DNA from: AB-137-C09 sp964458185
GTDB taxonomy: Bacteria; Pseudomonadota; Zetaproteobacteria; Mariprofundales; Mariprofundaceae
Direction of reading: 5' to 3'
Length of the DNA stretch: 64,000 nucleotides
Assembly: GCA_964458185.1 (NCBI GenBank)
Contig: CAYWFG010000010.1
Span: forward strand, 4,971 to 68,970
In this document: in pieces, positions 44,538 through 53,413 of the stretch
How positions within the stretch are numbered: position 1 is the stretch's first letter
How the letters are laid out: each line of letters opens with the position of its first letter
Translations under genes and position numbers: made by a program
The notes under the pieces: model-generated
Database searches by the model: none
Told to the model about the DNA's origin: nothing
What the model saw: only the letters and a program-made list of their open reading frames with translations

Positions 44538-45066
44538 AGTACGTGTAGGCACCACCTCGTTAGGTGGCTGTTTTGGTTGTCATATGTCTTTTCTTGATAT
44601 GGATGAGCGCATTGTTGAACTGATTCAGCATATTGAGTTTACTCGTTCACCGTTGACCGATATCAAGCATTGTGAACCCTGTGATATTGGGCTGATTGAA
44701 GGTGCGTTATGCAATGCTGATAATATTCATGTGTTGCGTGAGTTTCGTGAAAATTGCAAGATCATTATTGCGGTTGGCGCGTGTGCGATCAATGGTGGTA
44801 TCCCCGCGATGCGCAACCATTTCAGCTTGGAGGCATGTTTAAAAGAAGCCTTTTTGGATGAAATAGGCGTGGATAACCCTCAAATCCCTAACGATAAAGA
44901 ATTACCCTTATTGTTATCAAAAGTTCACCCCATTCATGAAGTGGTGAAGGTTGATTATTATCTTCCAGGATGCCCGCCGTGTGCCGATGCCTTTGTGAAA
45001 GTGCTAACTGACCTTATTGCTGGTAAAGAGCCTTCTTTGCCAAAAGAGATGCTTCATTATGATTAA
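44530..45066 (+). CDS. hoxY: NAD-reducing hydrogenase small subunit HoxY
   Basis: A 178-residue [NiFe]-hydrogenase small subunit of the group 3 type, short and without a Tat signal, so cytoplasmic. The proximal [4Fe-4S] ligands are in GGCFGCHMS (Cys14, Cys17), VGACAINGG (Cys85) and PGCPPCAD. It forms the hydrogenase core with HoxH. It overlaps hoxU and hoxH by 8 bp each. Confidence 0.95.
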   Translation: MGKVRVGTTSLGGCFGCHMSFLDMDERIVELIQHIEFTRSPLTDIKHCEPCDIGLIEGALCNADNIHVLREFRENCKIIIAVGACAINGGIPAMRNHFSLEACLKEAFLDEIGVDNPQIPNDKELPLLLSKVHPIHEVVKVDYYLPGCPPCADAFVKVLTDLIAGKEPSLPKEMLHYD

Positions 45067-46543
45067 ACCCATCAGCCCTAACAAAGCAACATTGCGGCGT
45101 ATTGCCGTTGATCCTGTCAGCCGCGTGGAAGGTCACGGTAAAATAACCCTGTTGCTGAATGATGATAATCATGTGCATGAGGCTCGTTTTCACATCGTTG
45201 AGTTTCGTGGTTTTGAAAAATTTATTCAAGGGCGACCGTACTGGGAAGTGCCTTATTTTGTGCAGCGACTTTGCGGCATTTGCCCTGTGTCCCATCACTT
45301 GGCAGCAGCAAAAGCCGTGGATCAACTTGTCGGCGTGGATTGTTTGACACCCACATCAACCAAATTACGACGTTTGCTTCATTTTGGTCAGACCATGCAA
45401 TCACATGCTTTGCACTTTTTTCATCTTTCCTCCCCTGATTTATTGTTTGGTTTTGGTTCAGACATGAAGCGTCGCAATATTGTGGGGGTGATTGAAGATT
45501 ACCCCGACTTGGCACTCAAAGGGGTGAAGCTGCGAAAATACGGACAACAAGTGATCGAAGCTATTTCAGGCAAGCGAATTCATGGTGCGGCGACCTTGGC
45601 AGGCGGCATGAATAAAGCACTCGGCATTGAAGTGCGAGATCGCTTATTGCTTGATATTGAAGACATTGTGCAATGGGCGCAAGATGCTGTGGATTTGAAT
45701 GAAAAAATTCATACTGAACACCCAGATAATCATGGTTTTGGTCGCTTAATCACCAATTACCTTAGCATGGTTGGCAGTAAGGGTGAGTTAGAGTTGTACC
45801 ATGGTGGACTGCGTGCTAGCAAACCTGATGGCGCGGTTATTTTTGATCAGCTTGATTACCGTGGTTACCGCAGCATTATTCGTGAAGAAGTTCGTTCTTG
45901 GACGTACATGAAATTCCCATACCTTACGGCCTTGGGGGCAGAGCATGGCTGGTACCGTGTAGGGCCGCTCGCACGTATCAATAGTTGTGACTTTATTACC
46001 ACGCCACTGGCAGAAGCTGCGCGTCAACGCTTTGTTGCCTTTGGTCAGGGTGGTTATGTCCACGATACCCTTGCCTACCATTGGGCGCGCATGATCGAAG
46101 TATTGCACAGTGCAGAATCTATCCGTGATTTGTTGTGTGATGGAGAAATTCTTGGCACAGATTTGATGATGCAAGGCAAAAAGCGTGAAGAAGGCATAGG
46201 CGTGATTGAAGCACCGCGTGGCACATTGTTTCATCATTACACCATCAATGAAGATGGCACCATTAAAAAGGCAAACTTGATTGTTTCTACCACCAGCAAC
46301 AATCAAGCGATGAATCAGTCGGTGCGTTCGGTTGCCAATGAATACCTTGATGGCAAAGAAATCACTGAAGGTTTATTGAATCACCTTGAGGTTGCTATTC
46401 GTGCTTATGATCCGTGTTTATCATGCGCCACCCATGCCTTAGGGAAAATGCCTTTAGAAGTAGAGTTACTGAACGCTGATGGGGTGTTGATTGACCGTGT
46501 TGAAAAAGCATCCCATGGCACAATAACCCGAACACTTGAATGA
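45059..46543 (+). CDS. hoxH: NAD-reducing hydrogenase large subunit HoxH
   Basis: A 494-residue large subunit holding the NiFe(CN)2CO site. L1 is RLCGICPVSH (70-79) and L2 is DPCLSCATH (451-459), so all four nickel-ligand cysteines (72, 75, 453, 456) are present. The 35-residue C-terminal extension after His459 (ALGKMPLEVEL onward) is expected to be removed by HoxW. ATG at 45059 overlaps hoxY. Family: group 3d, bidirectional or NAD-linked. hyp maturation genes are not in this window. Confidence 0.96.
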   Translation: MIKPISPNKATLRRIAVDPVSRVEGHGKITLLLNDDNHVHEARFHIVEFRGFEKFIQGRPYWEVPYFVQRLCGICPVSHHLAAAKAVDQLVGVDCLTPTSTKLRRLLHFGQTMQSHALHFFHLSSPDLLFGFGSDMKRRNIVGVIEDYPDLALKGVKLRKYGQQVIEAISGKRIHGAATLAGGMNKALGIEVRDRLLLDIEDIVQWAQDAVDLNEKIHTEHPDNHGFGRLITNYLSMVGSKGELELYHGGLRASKPDGAVIFDQLDYRGYRSIIREEVRSWTYMKFPYLTALGAEHGWYRVGPLARINSCDFITTPLAEAARQRFVAFGQGGYVHDTLAYHWARMIEVLHSAESIRDLLCDGEILGTDLMMQGKKREEGIGVIEAPRGTLFHHYTINEDGTIKKANLIVSTTSNNQAMNQSVRSVANEYLDGKEITEGLLNHLEVAIRAYDPCLSCATHALGKMPLEVELLNADGVLIDRVEKASHGTITRTLE

Positions 46544-47001
46544 ATACTGAACCTGTATTGCTTTTTGGTTATGGCAACCCAAGTCGCGGTGACGATGCCT
46601 TGGCACTCGCATTGATTGATGCGATGGTGCAAAAATCTTACCCTCATGTGCAATGTTTGCAGGATATGCAATTGCAAATAGAACATATTACGGACTTAAC
46701 AGATCGCATGCGTATTCTGTTTGTTGATGCGGATGTGTCTTGTGATGCGCCTTATAGACTGGAACGATTACAGCCACAAAAAGATGACAGCTATACCAGC
46801 CATGCTATGAGTCCGCAGGCATTATTGCATGCTTACCATCATGTCTATGGTGTTGCACCGCCTGCCTCTTATCTGTTGCGCATTCGTGGCGAGCGTTTTG
46901 TTTTGGGTGAGCTATTATCCGACCATTCACGCATTAATTTAAAAGCAGCAATCAAACGGGCGCAGCAGTTTTGTCTAGATGGTGAAAAGGATGCAATATG
47001 A
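46540..47001 (+). CDS. hoxW: Hydrogenase maturation protease HoxW
   Basis: A 153-residue endopeptidase of the HycI/HupD family. The N-terminal FGYGNPSRGDDALAL motif and the metal-sensing aspartate in VDADVS are present, with a His in HAMSPQALL. It cuts the C-terminal peptide of HoxH once nickel is inserted. It overlaps hoxH (ATGA) and pyrR (ATGA), placing the hydrogenase genes in one transcript with the pyr genes. Confidence 0.9.
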   Translation: MNTEPVLLFGYGNPSRGDDALALALIDAMVQKSYPHVQCLQDMQLQIEHITDLTDRMRILFVDADVSCDAPYRLERLQPQKDDSYTSHAMSPQALLHAYHHVYGVAPPASYLLRIRGERFVLGELLSDHSRINLKAAIKRAQQFCLDGEKDAI

Positions 47002-47519
47002 ACGATATTATTTTTGACCATCAACAAATTAAACGAACCTTAAAGCGAATGGCAACCGTGATGATGGATGATACTGTGTGCTTGGTGGGTATTCAGCGCG
47101 GCGGTTCACAAGTTGCCAGTGCTTTGCAAAAACGGCTGAAAAAAGAGGGCTGCACTGTGCTGCGCGGTGATTTGGACATCAGCTTTTACCGTGATGATAT
47201 TGATAGCGCACCCTTGCATCCTGTGGTGCATGGCAGTGATTTATCGTTTGATATTAATAACCGTCACATCTGGTTGATTGATGATGTTATCTTTAGCGGA
47301 CGAACGATTCGTGCCGCTTTGGGTGAGTTATTTGACTATGGTCGCCCTGCTTCGGTATCGTTGGCAGTGTTGGTTGATCGTGGTGGTCGCAAGTTGCCCG
47401 TGCAGCCTGATGTTGTCGGGCTGCATTTTACGGCCACCGAAGATTCAGTGATTGATTTAACGGTGAGTAAAAATGAGGCAGGCAAAACAGTCTGGTCAAT
47501 CGCTAGGCGCAAGCCATGA
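46998..47519 (+). CDS. pyrR: PyrR: pyrimidine regulator/uracil phosphoribosyltransferase
   Basis: A 173-residue PRTase. The PRPP loop LIDDVIFSGRTIRAAL and the hood region VGIQRGGSQVA are clear. In Bacillus PyrR binds pyr mRNA and promotes termination; in many Gram-negatives it may act mainly as a UPRTase. No attenuator can exist immediately upstream because the gene overlaps hoxW by 4 bp. It also overlaps pyrB by 4 bp. Confidence 0.94.
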   Translation: MNDIIFDHQQIKRTLKRMATVMMDDTVCLVGIQRGGSQVASALQKRLKKEGCTVLRGDLDISFYRDDIDSAPLHPVVHGSDLSFDINNRHIWLIDDVIFSGRTIRAALGELFDYGRPASVSLAVLVDRGGRKLPVQPDVVGLHFTATEDSVIDLTVSKNEAGKTVWSIARRKP

Positions 47520-48478
47520 AACATTTGTTTGGTATTGCAGATTTATCAGTTGATCAGATTAGAAAATTGTTGCAACTTGCCGAATCTATGGCAGATATTA
47601 ACCGCCGCAGTATCAAAAAAGCACCAACCTTGCGCGGCAAAACAATTATTAATTTGTTTTTTGAAAACTCGACCCGCACCCGTACCAGTTTTGAAATCGC
47701 TGGCAAACGCCTCTCTGCCGATGTGATTAATATCTCGGCATCGACCAGTGCCACCAAAAAAGGGGAGTCATTGCTTGATACAGGGCAAACCTTGGCAGCC
47801 ATGCAACCCCATGTCTTGGTGATTCGTCATGGCTTGGCGGGGAGTTGCGAGTTTCTTGCTGATTATTTGGATAACACTGCGATTATCAACGCAGGTGATG
47901 GCGCACACGAACATCCGACACAGATTTTAACCGATTTGATGACCATCGAACAATCGCTGGGGAGCGTTGAAGGCAAGGTGATGACTTTGGTGGGGGATAT
48001 TGCCCATTCCCGCGTTGCTCGTTCGCATTTGTTGGCAGCAACAATCATGGGTTATCACGTTCGCTTGGTTGCGCCTAAAACATTGCTGCCCTTGCATGTT
48101 AAACGCTATGGTTGCGCAGTCTACCACGATTTTGATGCGGCAATCCCAGGTAGTGATATTATTTATATGCTGCGAGTACAAAATGAACGATTAACGTCCA
48201 GTTGTAGTTTTCCTTCTATTCGTGAATACCACGAAACCTATGGTTTGCACCGTGCGCGCCAACAGATGGCAGGGGAGCATTGTTTAATCATGCATCCAGG
48301 CCCAATGAATCGAGGTGTGGAAATTGCTTCTGATGTGGCAGATTCACTGAATAGTCGAGTGTTGCAACAGGTTGAAAATGGTGTCTCCATTCGCATGGCA
48401 GTATTAACCCATTTGATTAATGCCAATAACCCAGCCATCGTACAACAGCATGACGAAGAGGATGACGATGAAGATTGA
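47516..48478 (+). CDS. pyrB: Aspartate carbamoyltransferase, catalytic chain
   Basis: A 320-residue enzyme for the first committed step of pyrimidine synthesis. The carbamoyl-phosphate site is FENSTRTRTSFEIAGKRL, with DGAHEHPTQ and the C-terminal MHPGPMNRGVEI. No pyrI regulatory gene is adjacent. An acidic tail (DEEDDDED) runs into the pyrC start, an 11 bp overlap. Confidence 0.97.
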   Translation: MKHLFGIADLSVDQIRKLLQLAESMADINRRSIKKAPTLRGKTIINLFFENSTRTRTSFEIAGKRLSADVINISASTSATKKGESLLDTGQTLAAMQPHVLVIRHGLAGSCEFLADYLDNTAIINAGDGAHEHPTQILTDLMTIEQSLGSVEGKVMTLVGDIAHSRVARSHLLAATIMGYHVRLVAPKTLLPLHVKRYGCAVYHDFDAAIPGSDIIYMLRVQNERLTSSCSFPSIREYHETYGLHRARQQMAGEHCLIMHPGPMNRGVEIASDVADSLNSRVLQQVENGVSIRMAVLTHLINANNPAIVQQHDEEDDDED

Positions 48479-49760
48479 TGTATTGATTCGTGGTGGACGT
48501 GTTGTTGACCCTGCCAACCAGATAGATGACATATGCGATGTATGGATCAACGATGGTCATATTATTGCAGTGGGCGATTACTCTGCCAAAGCAAAACGGG
48601 TGATTGATGCCGAAGGCTTGATTGTTTGCCCTGGCTTGATTGATATGCATGTTCACCTGCGAGAACCGGGTGCAGAGTGGAAAGAAGATATTGAATCAGG
48701 CTCACAAGCTGCCGTAGCAGGTGGCGTGACCACCATGTGTTGCATGCCGAACACCCAACCAACGCTGGATCATGCGGGCGTGATTACCCAAGTGAAACAA
48801 CGGGCGGCGCAAGTGGGGGTGTGCCGCTTGCACCCTATCGGGGCAGTAACACGCAATTTAGCGGGAAAACAACTCACTGAAATGCGCGAACTGGTTCGGG
48901 CAGGTGCAGTCGCTTTTTCTGATGACGGTGTACCCATTTGGCACGCAGGGATCATGCGCAAAGCCTTAGAGTATGCCTCCAGCTTTGGTTTTCTTGTGAT
49001 TCAACATGCCGAAGAACCCACGCTGACCCACGGCGGCGTGATGAATGAAGGCTGGATTTCTACCCAGCTTGGTGTGGCAGGGATGCCTGCCGAAGGGGAA
49101 GACAGTATCATTGCCCGTGATATTATGCTCACCCGCCTAACCGATGCGCGTTACCATGTTGCGCATATTTCTACCCAAGGCGCAGTGGCACAAGTGCGCG
49201 CTGCTCAAGCCGAGGGTCTTGCCGTTAGCTGTGAAGCTGCACCGCATCATTTTTCCCTCACCGAAGAAGAAGTGATTGGCTACCGCAGCGATGCCAAAAT
49301 GAGTCCGCCATTGCGTACCGAAGCAGATCGACAAGCCGTGATCAAAGGTTTGGCTGATGGCACAATCACCGTCATTGCCACTGATCACGCCCCCCACCAT
49401 ATTGATGATAAACGCTGTGGCCTAGAGTGTGCTGCTTTTGGTATTGTCGGGCTTGAAACGCTGCTGCCTGTGTCGTTAATGCTGGTGCGTGATGGTGTGT
49501 TGAGTTTGTCTAACTTGATTGCCAAGATGACCATCAACCCCGCGAAATTACTCAACCTTGCTACAGGGACGTTAAGTAAAGATGCACCTGCTGATATTTG
49601 TATTTTTGATGCTGATGCATCATGGTTATTAGACCGTGATGCGTTGCGCTCAAAATCACATAACACCCCGTGGCATGGAAAAACCATGCAAGGGCAAGTG
49701 TGTTACACCATGATGGGAGGCAATATTGTGTTTGAACAACAGCCAAAGAAGGAAGCCTAG
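48468..49760 (+). CDS. pyrC: Dihydroorotase
   Basis: A 430-residue class I (multifunctional-type) dihydroorotase. It begins DVLIRGGRVVDP and has the metal motif GLIDMHVHLREPG, the region around HAEEP, later AAPHHFSL, and ATDHAPHH with the catalytic aspartate. The start at 48468 is chosen by the GAGG placed about 8 bases upstream. It continues the pyrB frame overlap and precedes pyrK by 4 bp. Confidence 0.96.
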   Translation: MKIDVLIRGGRVVDPANQIDDICDVWINDGHIIAVGDYSAKAKRVIDAEGLIVCPGLIDMHVHLREPGAEWKEDIESGSQAAVAGGVTTMCCMPNTQPTLDHAGVITQVKQRAAQVGVCRLHPIGAVTRNLAGKQLTEMRELVRAGAVAFSDDGVPIWHAGIMRKALEYASSFGFLVIQHAEEPTLTHGGVMNEGWISTQLGVAGMPAEGEDSIIARDIMLTRLTDARYHVAHISTQGAVAQVRAAQAEGLAVSCEAAPHHFSLTEEEVIGYRSDAKMSPPLRTEADRQAVIKGLADGTITVIATDHAPHHIDDKRCGLECAAFGIVGLETLLPVSLMLVRDGVLSLSNLIAKMTINPAKLLNLATGTLSKDAPADICIFDADASWLLDRDALRSKSHNTPWHGKTMQGQVCYTMMGGNIVFEQQPKKEA

Positions 49761-49764
49761 CCTA

Positions 49765-50634
49765 ATGCCTAACAACGCTCCCAGCATTCATGAAGTATCT
49801 GCCAAGGTTTTGGCTAATGTCGCACACCCTGCGGCGCAATATGTGATGCGTTTGCATGCCCCTGCCATTGCTGATACCGCGCAAGCGGGGCAGTTCGTCC
49901 ATGTTCAAGTTGCCAAAGGCCCAAGATTACGGCGACCTATTTCGTTGATGTTGTGCAACCCTGATGAAGGTACGATTGATCTACTGTTTAAAGTTGTCGG
50001 TGAAGGAACGCGCTTGTTGGCAGCTAAAAAAGAAGGTGATTCGTTGCAAGTGTGTGGTCCTATTGGTGTGCCTTTTTCTATTGGCGATAGATCGCGGCGT
50101 TACCTGTGTCTTGGTGGTGGTGTCGGCATTCCACCGATGATTTTTGCTGCCGAGCGCATTGCAGCCACGGGGGGGCGCGCTATTGTTTTTGCAGGTTCTG
50201 AAGTAGCGTTTCCTTTTGCCTTGTCCGCATCCACTTTTTTACTCCCCGGTATTTCTTCGCAAGCCATGATGACCATTCAATCGTTGGAAGCACGCGGCAT
50301 TCCCTGCCGATTGGCTTCGCATAATCCTGCATTGTTTGGTTGTCATGCAGGCTATGTGGCTGACTTGGCAGGCTTATGGTTGGCAGCCCTGCCAGAGAAA
50401 GAGCGCGAACAAGTGACCGTTTTATCGTGCGGACCTTTCCCCATGCTGCAATCAGTTGCGGCTTTGGGTGAACGCTTTAACGTAGCAACCTATGTTTCGT
50501 TAGAAGAATACATGGCGTGTGGCATTGGAGGCTGTGCAGGCTGCGTAGTTGAAACGCATGAAGAAGGTGGTACATATTACCGTCGTGTGTGTGTCGATGG
50601 TCCTGTATTTAATGCAGCAGTATTGCGTTGGTAA
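49765..50634 (+). CDS. pyrK: Dihydroorotate dehydrogenase electron-transfer subunit
   Basis: A 289-residue PyrK-type flavoprotein. An N-terminal FAD domain (RRPISLML), an NAD-binding centre (LGGGVGIPPM) and the C-terminal [2Fe-2S] loop MACGIGGCAGC with a fourth cysteine in RRVCVDGP are visible. It passes electrons from PyrD to NAD+ in class 1B dihydroorotate dehydrogenase. pyrD is expected just outside or elsewhere; it is not here, and the next gene runs the other way and overlaps the tail by 26 bp. Confidence 0.94.
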   Translation: MPNNAPSIHEVSAKVLANVAHPAAQYVMRLHAPAIADTAQAGQFVHVQVAKGPRLRRPISLMLCNPDEGTIDLLFKVVGEGTRLLAAKKEGDSLQVCGPIGVPFSIGDRSRRYLCLGGGVGIPPMIFAAERIAATGGRAIVFAGSEVAFPFALSASTFLLPGISSQAMMTIQSLEARGIPCRLASHNPALFGCHAGYVADLAGLWLAALPEKEREQVTVLSCGPFPMLQSVAALGERFNVATYVSLEEYMACGIGGCAGCVVETHEEGGTYYRRVCVDGPVFNAAVLRW

Positions 50635-51880
50635 TATCACTATGGCAATACATCTCACCCAATAAAGTAACACGATCAATTTCAGGCTGTGGTTCGTTTG
50701 ATTGGGAGTTGTGTTGACGGATTTTATCCAGTGCATATTGGTAGCGAATCATGCTTTTGGCAATATTATCTCGAAGGTGGGAACACTGTGTGTAGGCTAA
50801 TATAAAATTAGCTTCAGGCCAACGCATGAGTGTGCTGTTGGCAATAGATCGTGCAGTGACTTTGCGTTTTTTTTCCAGCATGCTTGCCGTGCCAAACATA
50901 TCACCAGATTTTAGTGTGCATAGGTGGTATGTTCTGCCATGCCATTCATAGTTTAAATTAACCCACCCCGATCTGATGATAAATATATCCAAATCATGGG
51001 TAGCATCTTGTTGAAAAATGACTTCACCCGCAGTGAAGTTTGCCACTTGCATTTGTTGCGCAATATCTTGCAGACTTAAGGTGCTTAAGTCACTAAAAAA
51101 AGGTGTATTGACGAGTATGTATTCCAGTAGATTGCTTTCAAAGCGATGCTTCATCCATTGCTTGATCTCTGGGTGCTGTTGGCAAAGTTTCTTTAAGGTT
51201 GAGTAAGGAACCTCTACAACTTCACAATCTTTACCTGCAATCATAGAATAAACCCGTTGAGGTAGTTGAGCGTAATAAGGAATGTCACCACAGATACAGC
51301 CAATTTCAATGGTCGAAAGTGCATGATCATGCACGGCACGGCATTGTAATTGAATACTGCCATGGGAGACAAGGTAAAAAGAGGTCGCTTGTGCTCCTTC
51401 TTTAGCAATACATGTACCTTCAGTATAACGACGAACCGTTGATTCTTTTAGCAAGATTGCTAGTCCTTGGTTAGGAATGCGTTGCCAAAACTCACCTTCT
51501 CTAAACAGCTTGCAACAGGTGTCTTGTGGTGCTTCACGAATAGTACAAATGTTGCAGTCAACGCCACCTGCACGACAGGCAAAAAACAAATGACGGCATG
51601 CTTGCTGCGGCTCTTCATGACGAAGGTCAGCATAATGCTTCATCATGCTGATGGCTTGCGCTGGTTTTTTTTGTGCAATAAACACACGCGCACTGTAACC
51701 GTAGCATTGTGCCGCTTGTTTGGGTTTGTTCGCCTGATTGCAAAGTTGCCCTGCCATCTCCCATAATTCGGCATCGTATTTGGCTTCTTTTGCCAAATCC
51801 ATACATATTGTTGACGCTAAAAGAAAATCACCTGATTGAACAGCCGCCAAAACAATGGCTTTCGATTCTTTCGTTGACAT
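50609..51880 (-). CDS. TPR-like protein with tandem cyclic-nucleotide-binding domains
   Basis: A 423-residue protein starting at 51880, where AAGGAA lies about 7 bases upstream; a longer frame to 52033 would run into the cyclase gene. The N-terminus (about 1-100) is helical and TPR-like. A cysteine cluster (six Cys within about 30 residues, about 99-125) follows. Two Crp-type cNMP-binding domains follow (about 130-260 and 265-390). Their phosphate cassettes are imperfect (GDIPYYAQLPQR and FGTASMLEKKRKVTAR), so cAMP binding is not certain. No HTH or catalytic domain is seen. It diverges from the adenylate cyclase gene across a 105 bp gap. Confidence 0.8.
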   Translation of the reverse strand: MSTKESKAIVLAAVQSGDFLLASTICMDLAKEAKYDAELWEMAGQLCNQANKPKQAAQCYGYSARVFIAQKKPAQAISMMKHYADLRHEEPQQACRHLFFACRAGGVDCNICTIREAPQDTCCKLFREGEFWQRIPNQGLAILLKESTVRRYTEGTCIAKEGAQATSFYLVSHGSIQLQCRAVHDHALSTIEIGCICGDIPYYAQLPQRVYSMIAGKDCEVVEVPYSTLKKLCQQHPEIKQWMKHRFESNLLEYILVNTPFFSDLSTLSLQDIAQQMQVANFTAGEVIFQQDATHDLDIFIIRSGWVNLNYEWHGRTYHLCTLKSGDMFGTASMLEKKRKVTARSIANSTLMRWPEANFILAYTQCSHLRDNIAKSMIRYQYALDKIRQHNSQSNEPQPEIDRVTLLGEMYCHSDITNAILLH

Positions 51881-51918
51881 ATTGACGTTCCTTTGGAATA
51901 CGTGGCTCAATGATGATA

Positions 51919-51934
51919 CATGTTTAGGAACATG
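51919..51934. promoter_or_regulatory. Inverted repeat in the cNBD/cyclase divergent gap
   Basis: CATGTT-TAGG-AACATG, a 6 bp inverted repeat with a 4 bp spacer, lies in the 105 bp region between the two divergent starts. It could be an operator controlling both. It does not match the CRP consensus TGTGA-N6-TCACA. The repeat is short, so chance is possible. Confidence 0.3.
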
Positions 51935-51985
51935 CACAAAACAACTTAGGCTTTCTATTCTGCGGCAACATTCTAGCATTGCAGC

Positions 51986-53413
51986 GTGACTATGCATAAT
52001 AATGACTCTCCTCGATTCCCTTTGCGTTGGCAATGGACGATGATGATGGGCTTGGCAATGGGCATTGCGCTCAGCTCGTTAACATGGCTGATTCTTCATG
52101 TCGAACACGATGCATGGTTAAATAATCAACAACAACAAGCCAGCTTGCTGGTTGAGAGATTGGCGCAATCATTAAAGCTCCCCGTGTTAACCCATAGCGC
52201 GGCTGAAGTAGATGCTACAGTGCATGGTTTTATGCAATCGGTTCCCAGTGTGTTAACGGTTCGTGTGCTGCGAGATCAAGGTGATCAACGCTTTGGTGAA
52301 AACGTGGTTGTGCCTGATCTTTCGGCAGTTCGTGGCACGGCTACACTGTTGCGTTTGGGTGATGATCAAACATGGTTTGCTAAACGTTTAAGTTACAATA
52401 AAACGGTGATTGGTGTGCTTGCCGTGCGTTTTTCTGAACAAGCATGGGAAGACTTATCCAATGCCTTGTTGTTGCGCATGCTTTGGTTTGCCTTCATGGT
52501 ACTCGCCTCGGCATTGCTTGCTACTTATTGGGTGGCGCGAAAAATGAGCTTTCCGCTAGAAGCCATTGCTAATGCGGCTTCACGGGTGGGAAAGGGCGAT
52601 TATGCGTGTGATTTGACGGTTCATGGCAACGATGAAATCAGCGATGCAGTCCATCAATTTAATTTCATGCTCAAAGAACTGCGCCATAAAGCCCATATGC
52701 GGCAAGAGTTTGGGCGGTATTTAAACCCTAATTTGGTTTCAACTGTGTTTGACGATGCGCGTGCTACCGTAGAAAATCATCGCCAAGATGTGACCGTGTT
52801 ATTTGCTGACATGGTTGGCTTCACTTCGTTTTCAGAAGGGCGTGATCCTGAAGCCATTATTGATGTATTAAACCGACACTTTGAAGTGTTTCATTTTGTT
52901 ATTGACTATTTTGGTGGTCATGTCGATAAATACATTGGCGATGCGGTGATGGCAGTGTTTAATCATCCTCATCATGACCCTGATCATGTGCGTCATGCTG
53001 CTATGGCAGGCTTGGCAATGGCAGCGGTCTGCAAAGCTTTGAGTCTATTGCGTGATGATGGTTCGTCGATTTTATTTCGCGTTGGCATGAATCAAGGGGA
53101 AGCCATTGTTGGCAATATAGGTGCCAAAAAACGCCTTGAATATACCGTGATTGGTGATGCCGTAAACCTTGCCTCGCGTATGGGAGGGCTAGGACAGGGC
53201 GGGCAACTTGCCCTGCCCTTATCAACATTTAACACATTAGGGAAAGGCTTTATGTTTAAGGAAATGGGCGATATTCAAGTAAAAGGTGTGGCAGCGCCTG
53301 TGCATTGTGGCGTGGTGTTGGCGAACGATGCCACCGTAAATGATAAGGTTAATCAGGCTGTGGCATTGGCGCTTGATGCAGTGAATCAACAACAGAAAGG
53401 AAGCACAGTATGA
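51986..53413 (+). CDS. Membrane-anchored class III adenylate cyclase
   Basis: A roughly 475-residue protein from GTG 51986 (ATG at 51992 also possible). TM1 (about 15-38), an extracytoplasmic region, TM2 (about 165-190) and a HAMP domain (about 190-240) precede the cyclase homology domain. Metal aspartates are in FADMVGF and KYIGDAVMAVF, the adenine-selecting lysine is in GGHVDKYIGD, and the transition-state Asn/Arg are in AVNLASRM. These predict adenylate rather than guanylate cyclase. It overlaps the lipoprotein gene by 4 bp and is divergent from the cNBD gene. Confidence 0.92.
   Translation: MTMHNNDSPRFPLRWQWTMMMGLAMGIALSSLTWLILHVEHDAWLNNQQQQASLLVERLAQSLKLPVLTHSAAEVDATVHGFMQSVPSVLTVRVLRDQGDQRFGENVVVPDLSAVRGTATLLRLGDDQTWFAKRLSYNKTVIGVLAVRFSEQAWEDLSNALLLRMLWFAFMVLASALLATYWVARKMSFPLEAIANAASRVGKGDYACDLTVHGNDEISDAVHQFNFMLKELRHKAHMRQEFGRYLNPNLVSTVFDDARATVENHRQDVTVLFADMVGFTSFSEGRDPEAIIDVLNRHFEVFHFVIDYFGGHVDKYIGDAVMAVFNHPHHDPDHVRHAAMAGLAMAAVCKALSLLRDDGSSILFRVGMNQGEAIVGNIGAKKRLEYTVIGDAVNLASRMGGLGQGGQLALPLSTFNTLGKGFMFKEMGDIQVKGVAAPVHCGVVLANDATVNDKVNQAVALALDAVNQQQKGSTV

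Noticed and set aside
45788..46306. 172-codon frame antisense to hoxH
   Set aside because: Same reasoning: hoxH is clearly coding on the plus strand and the antisense frame has no family match.
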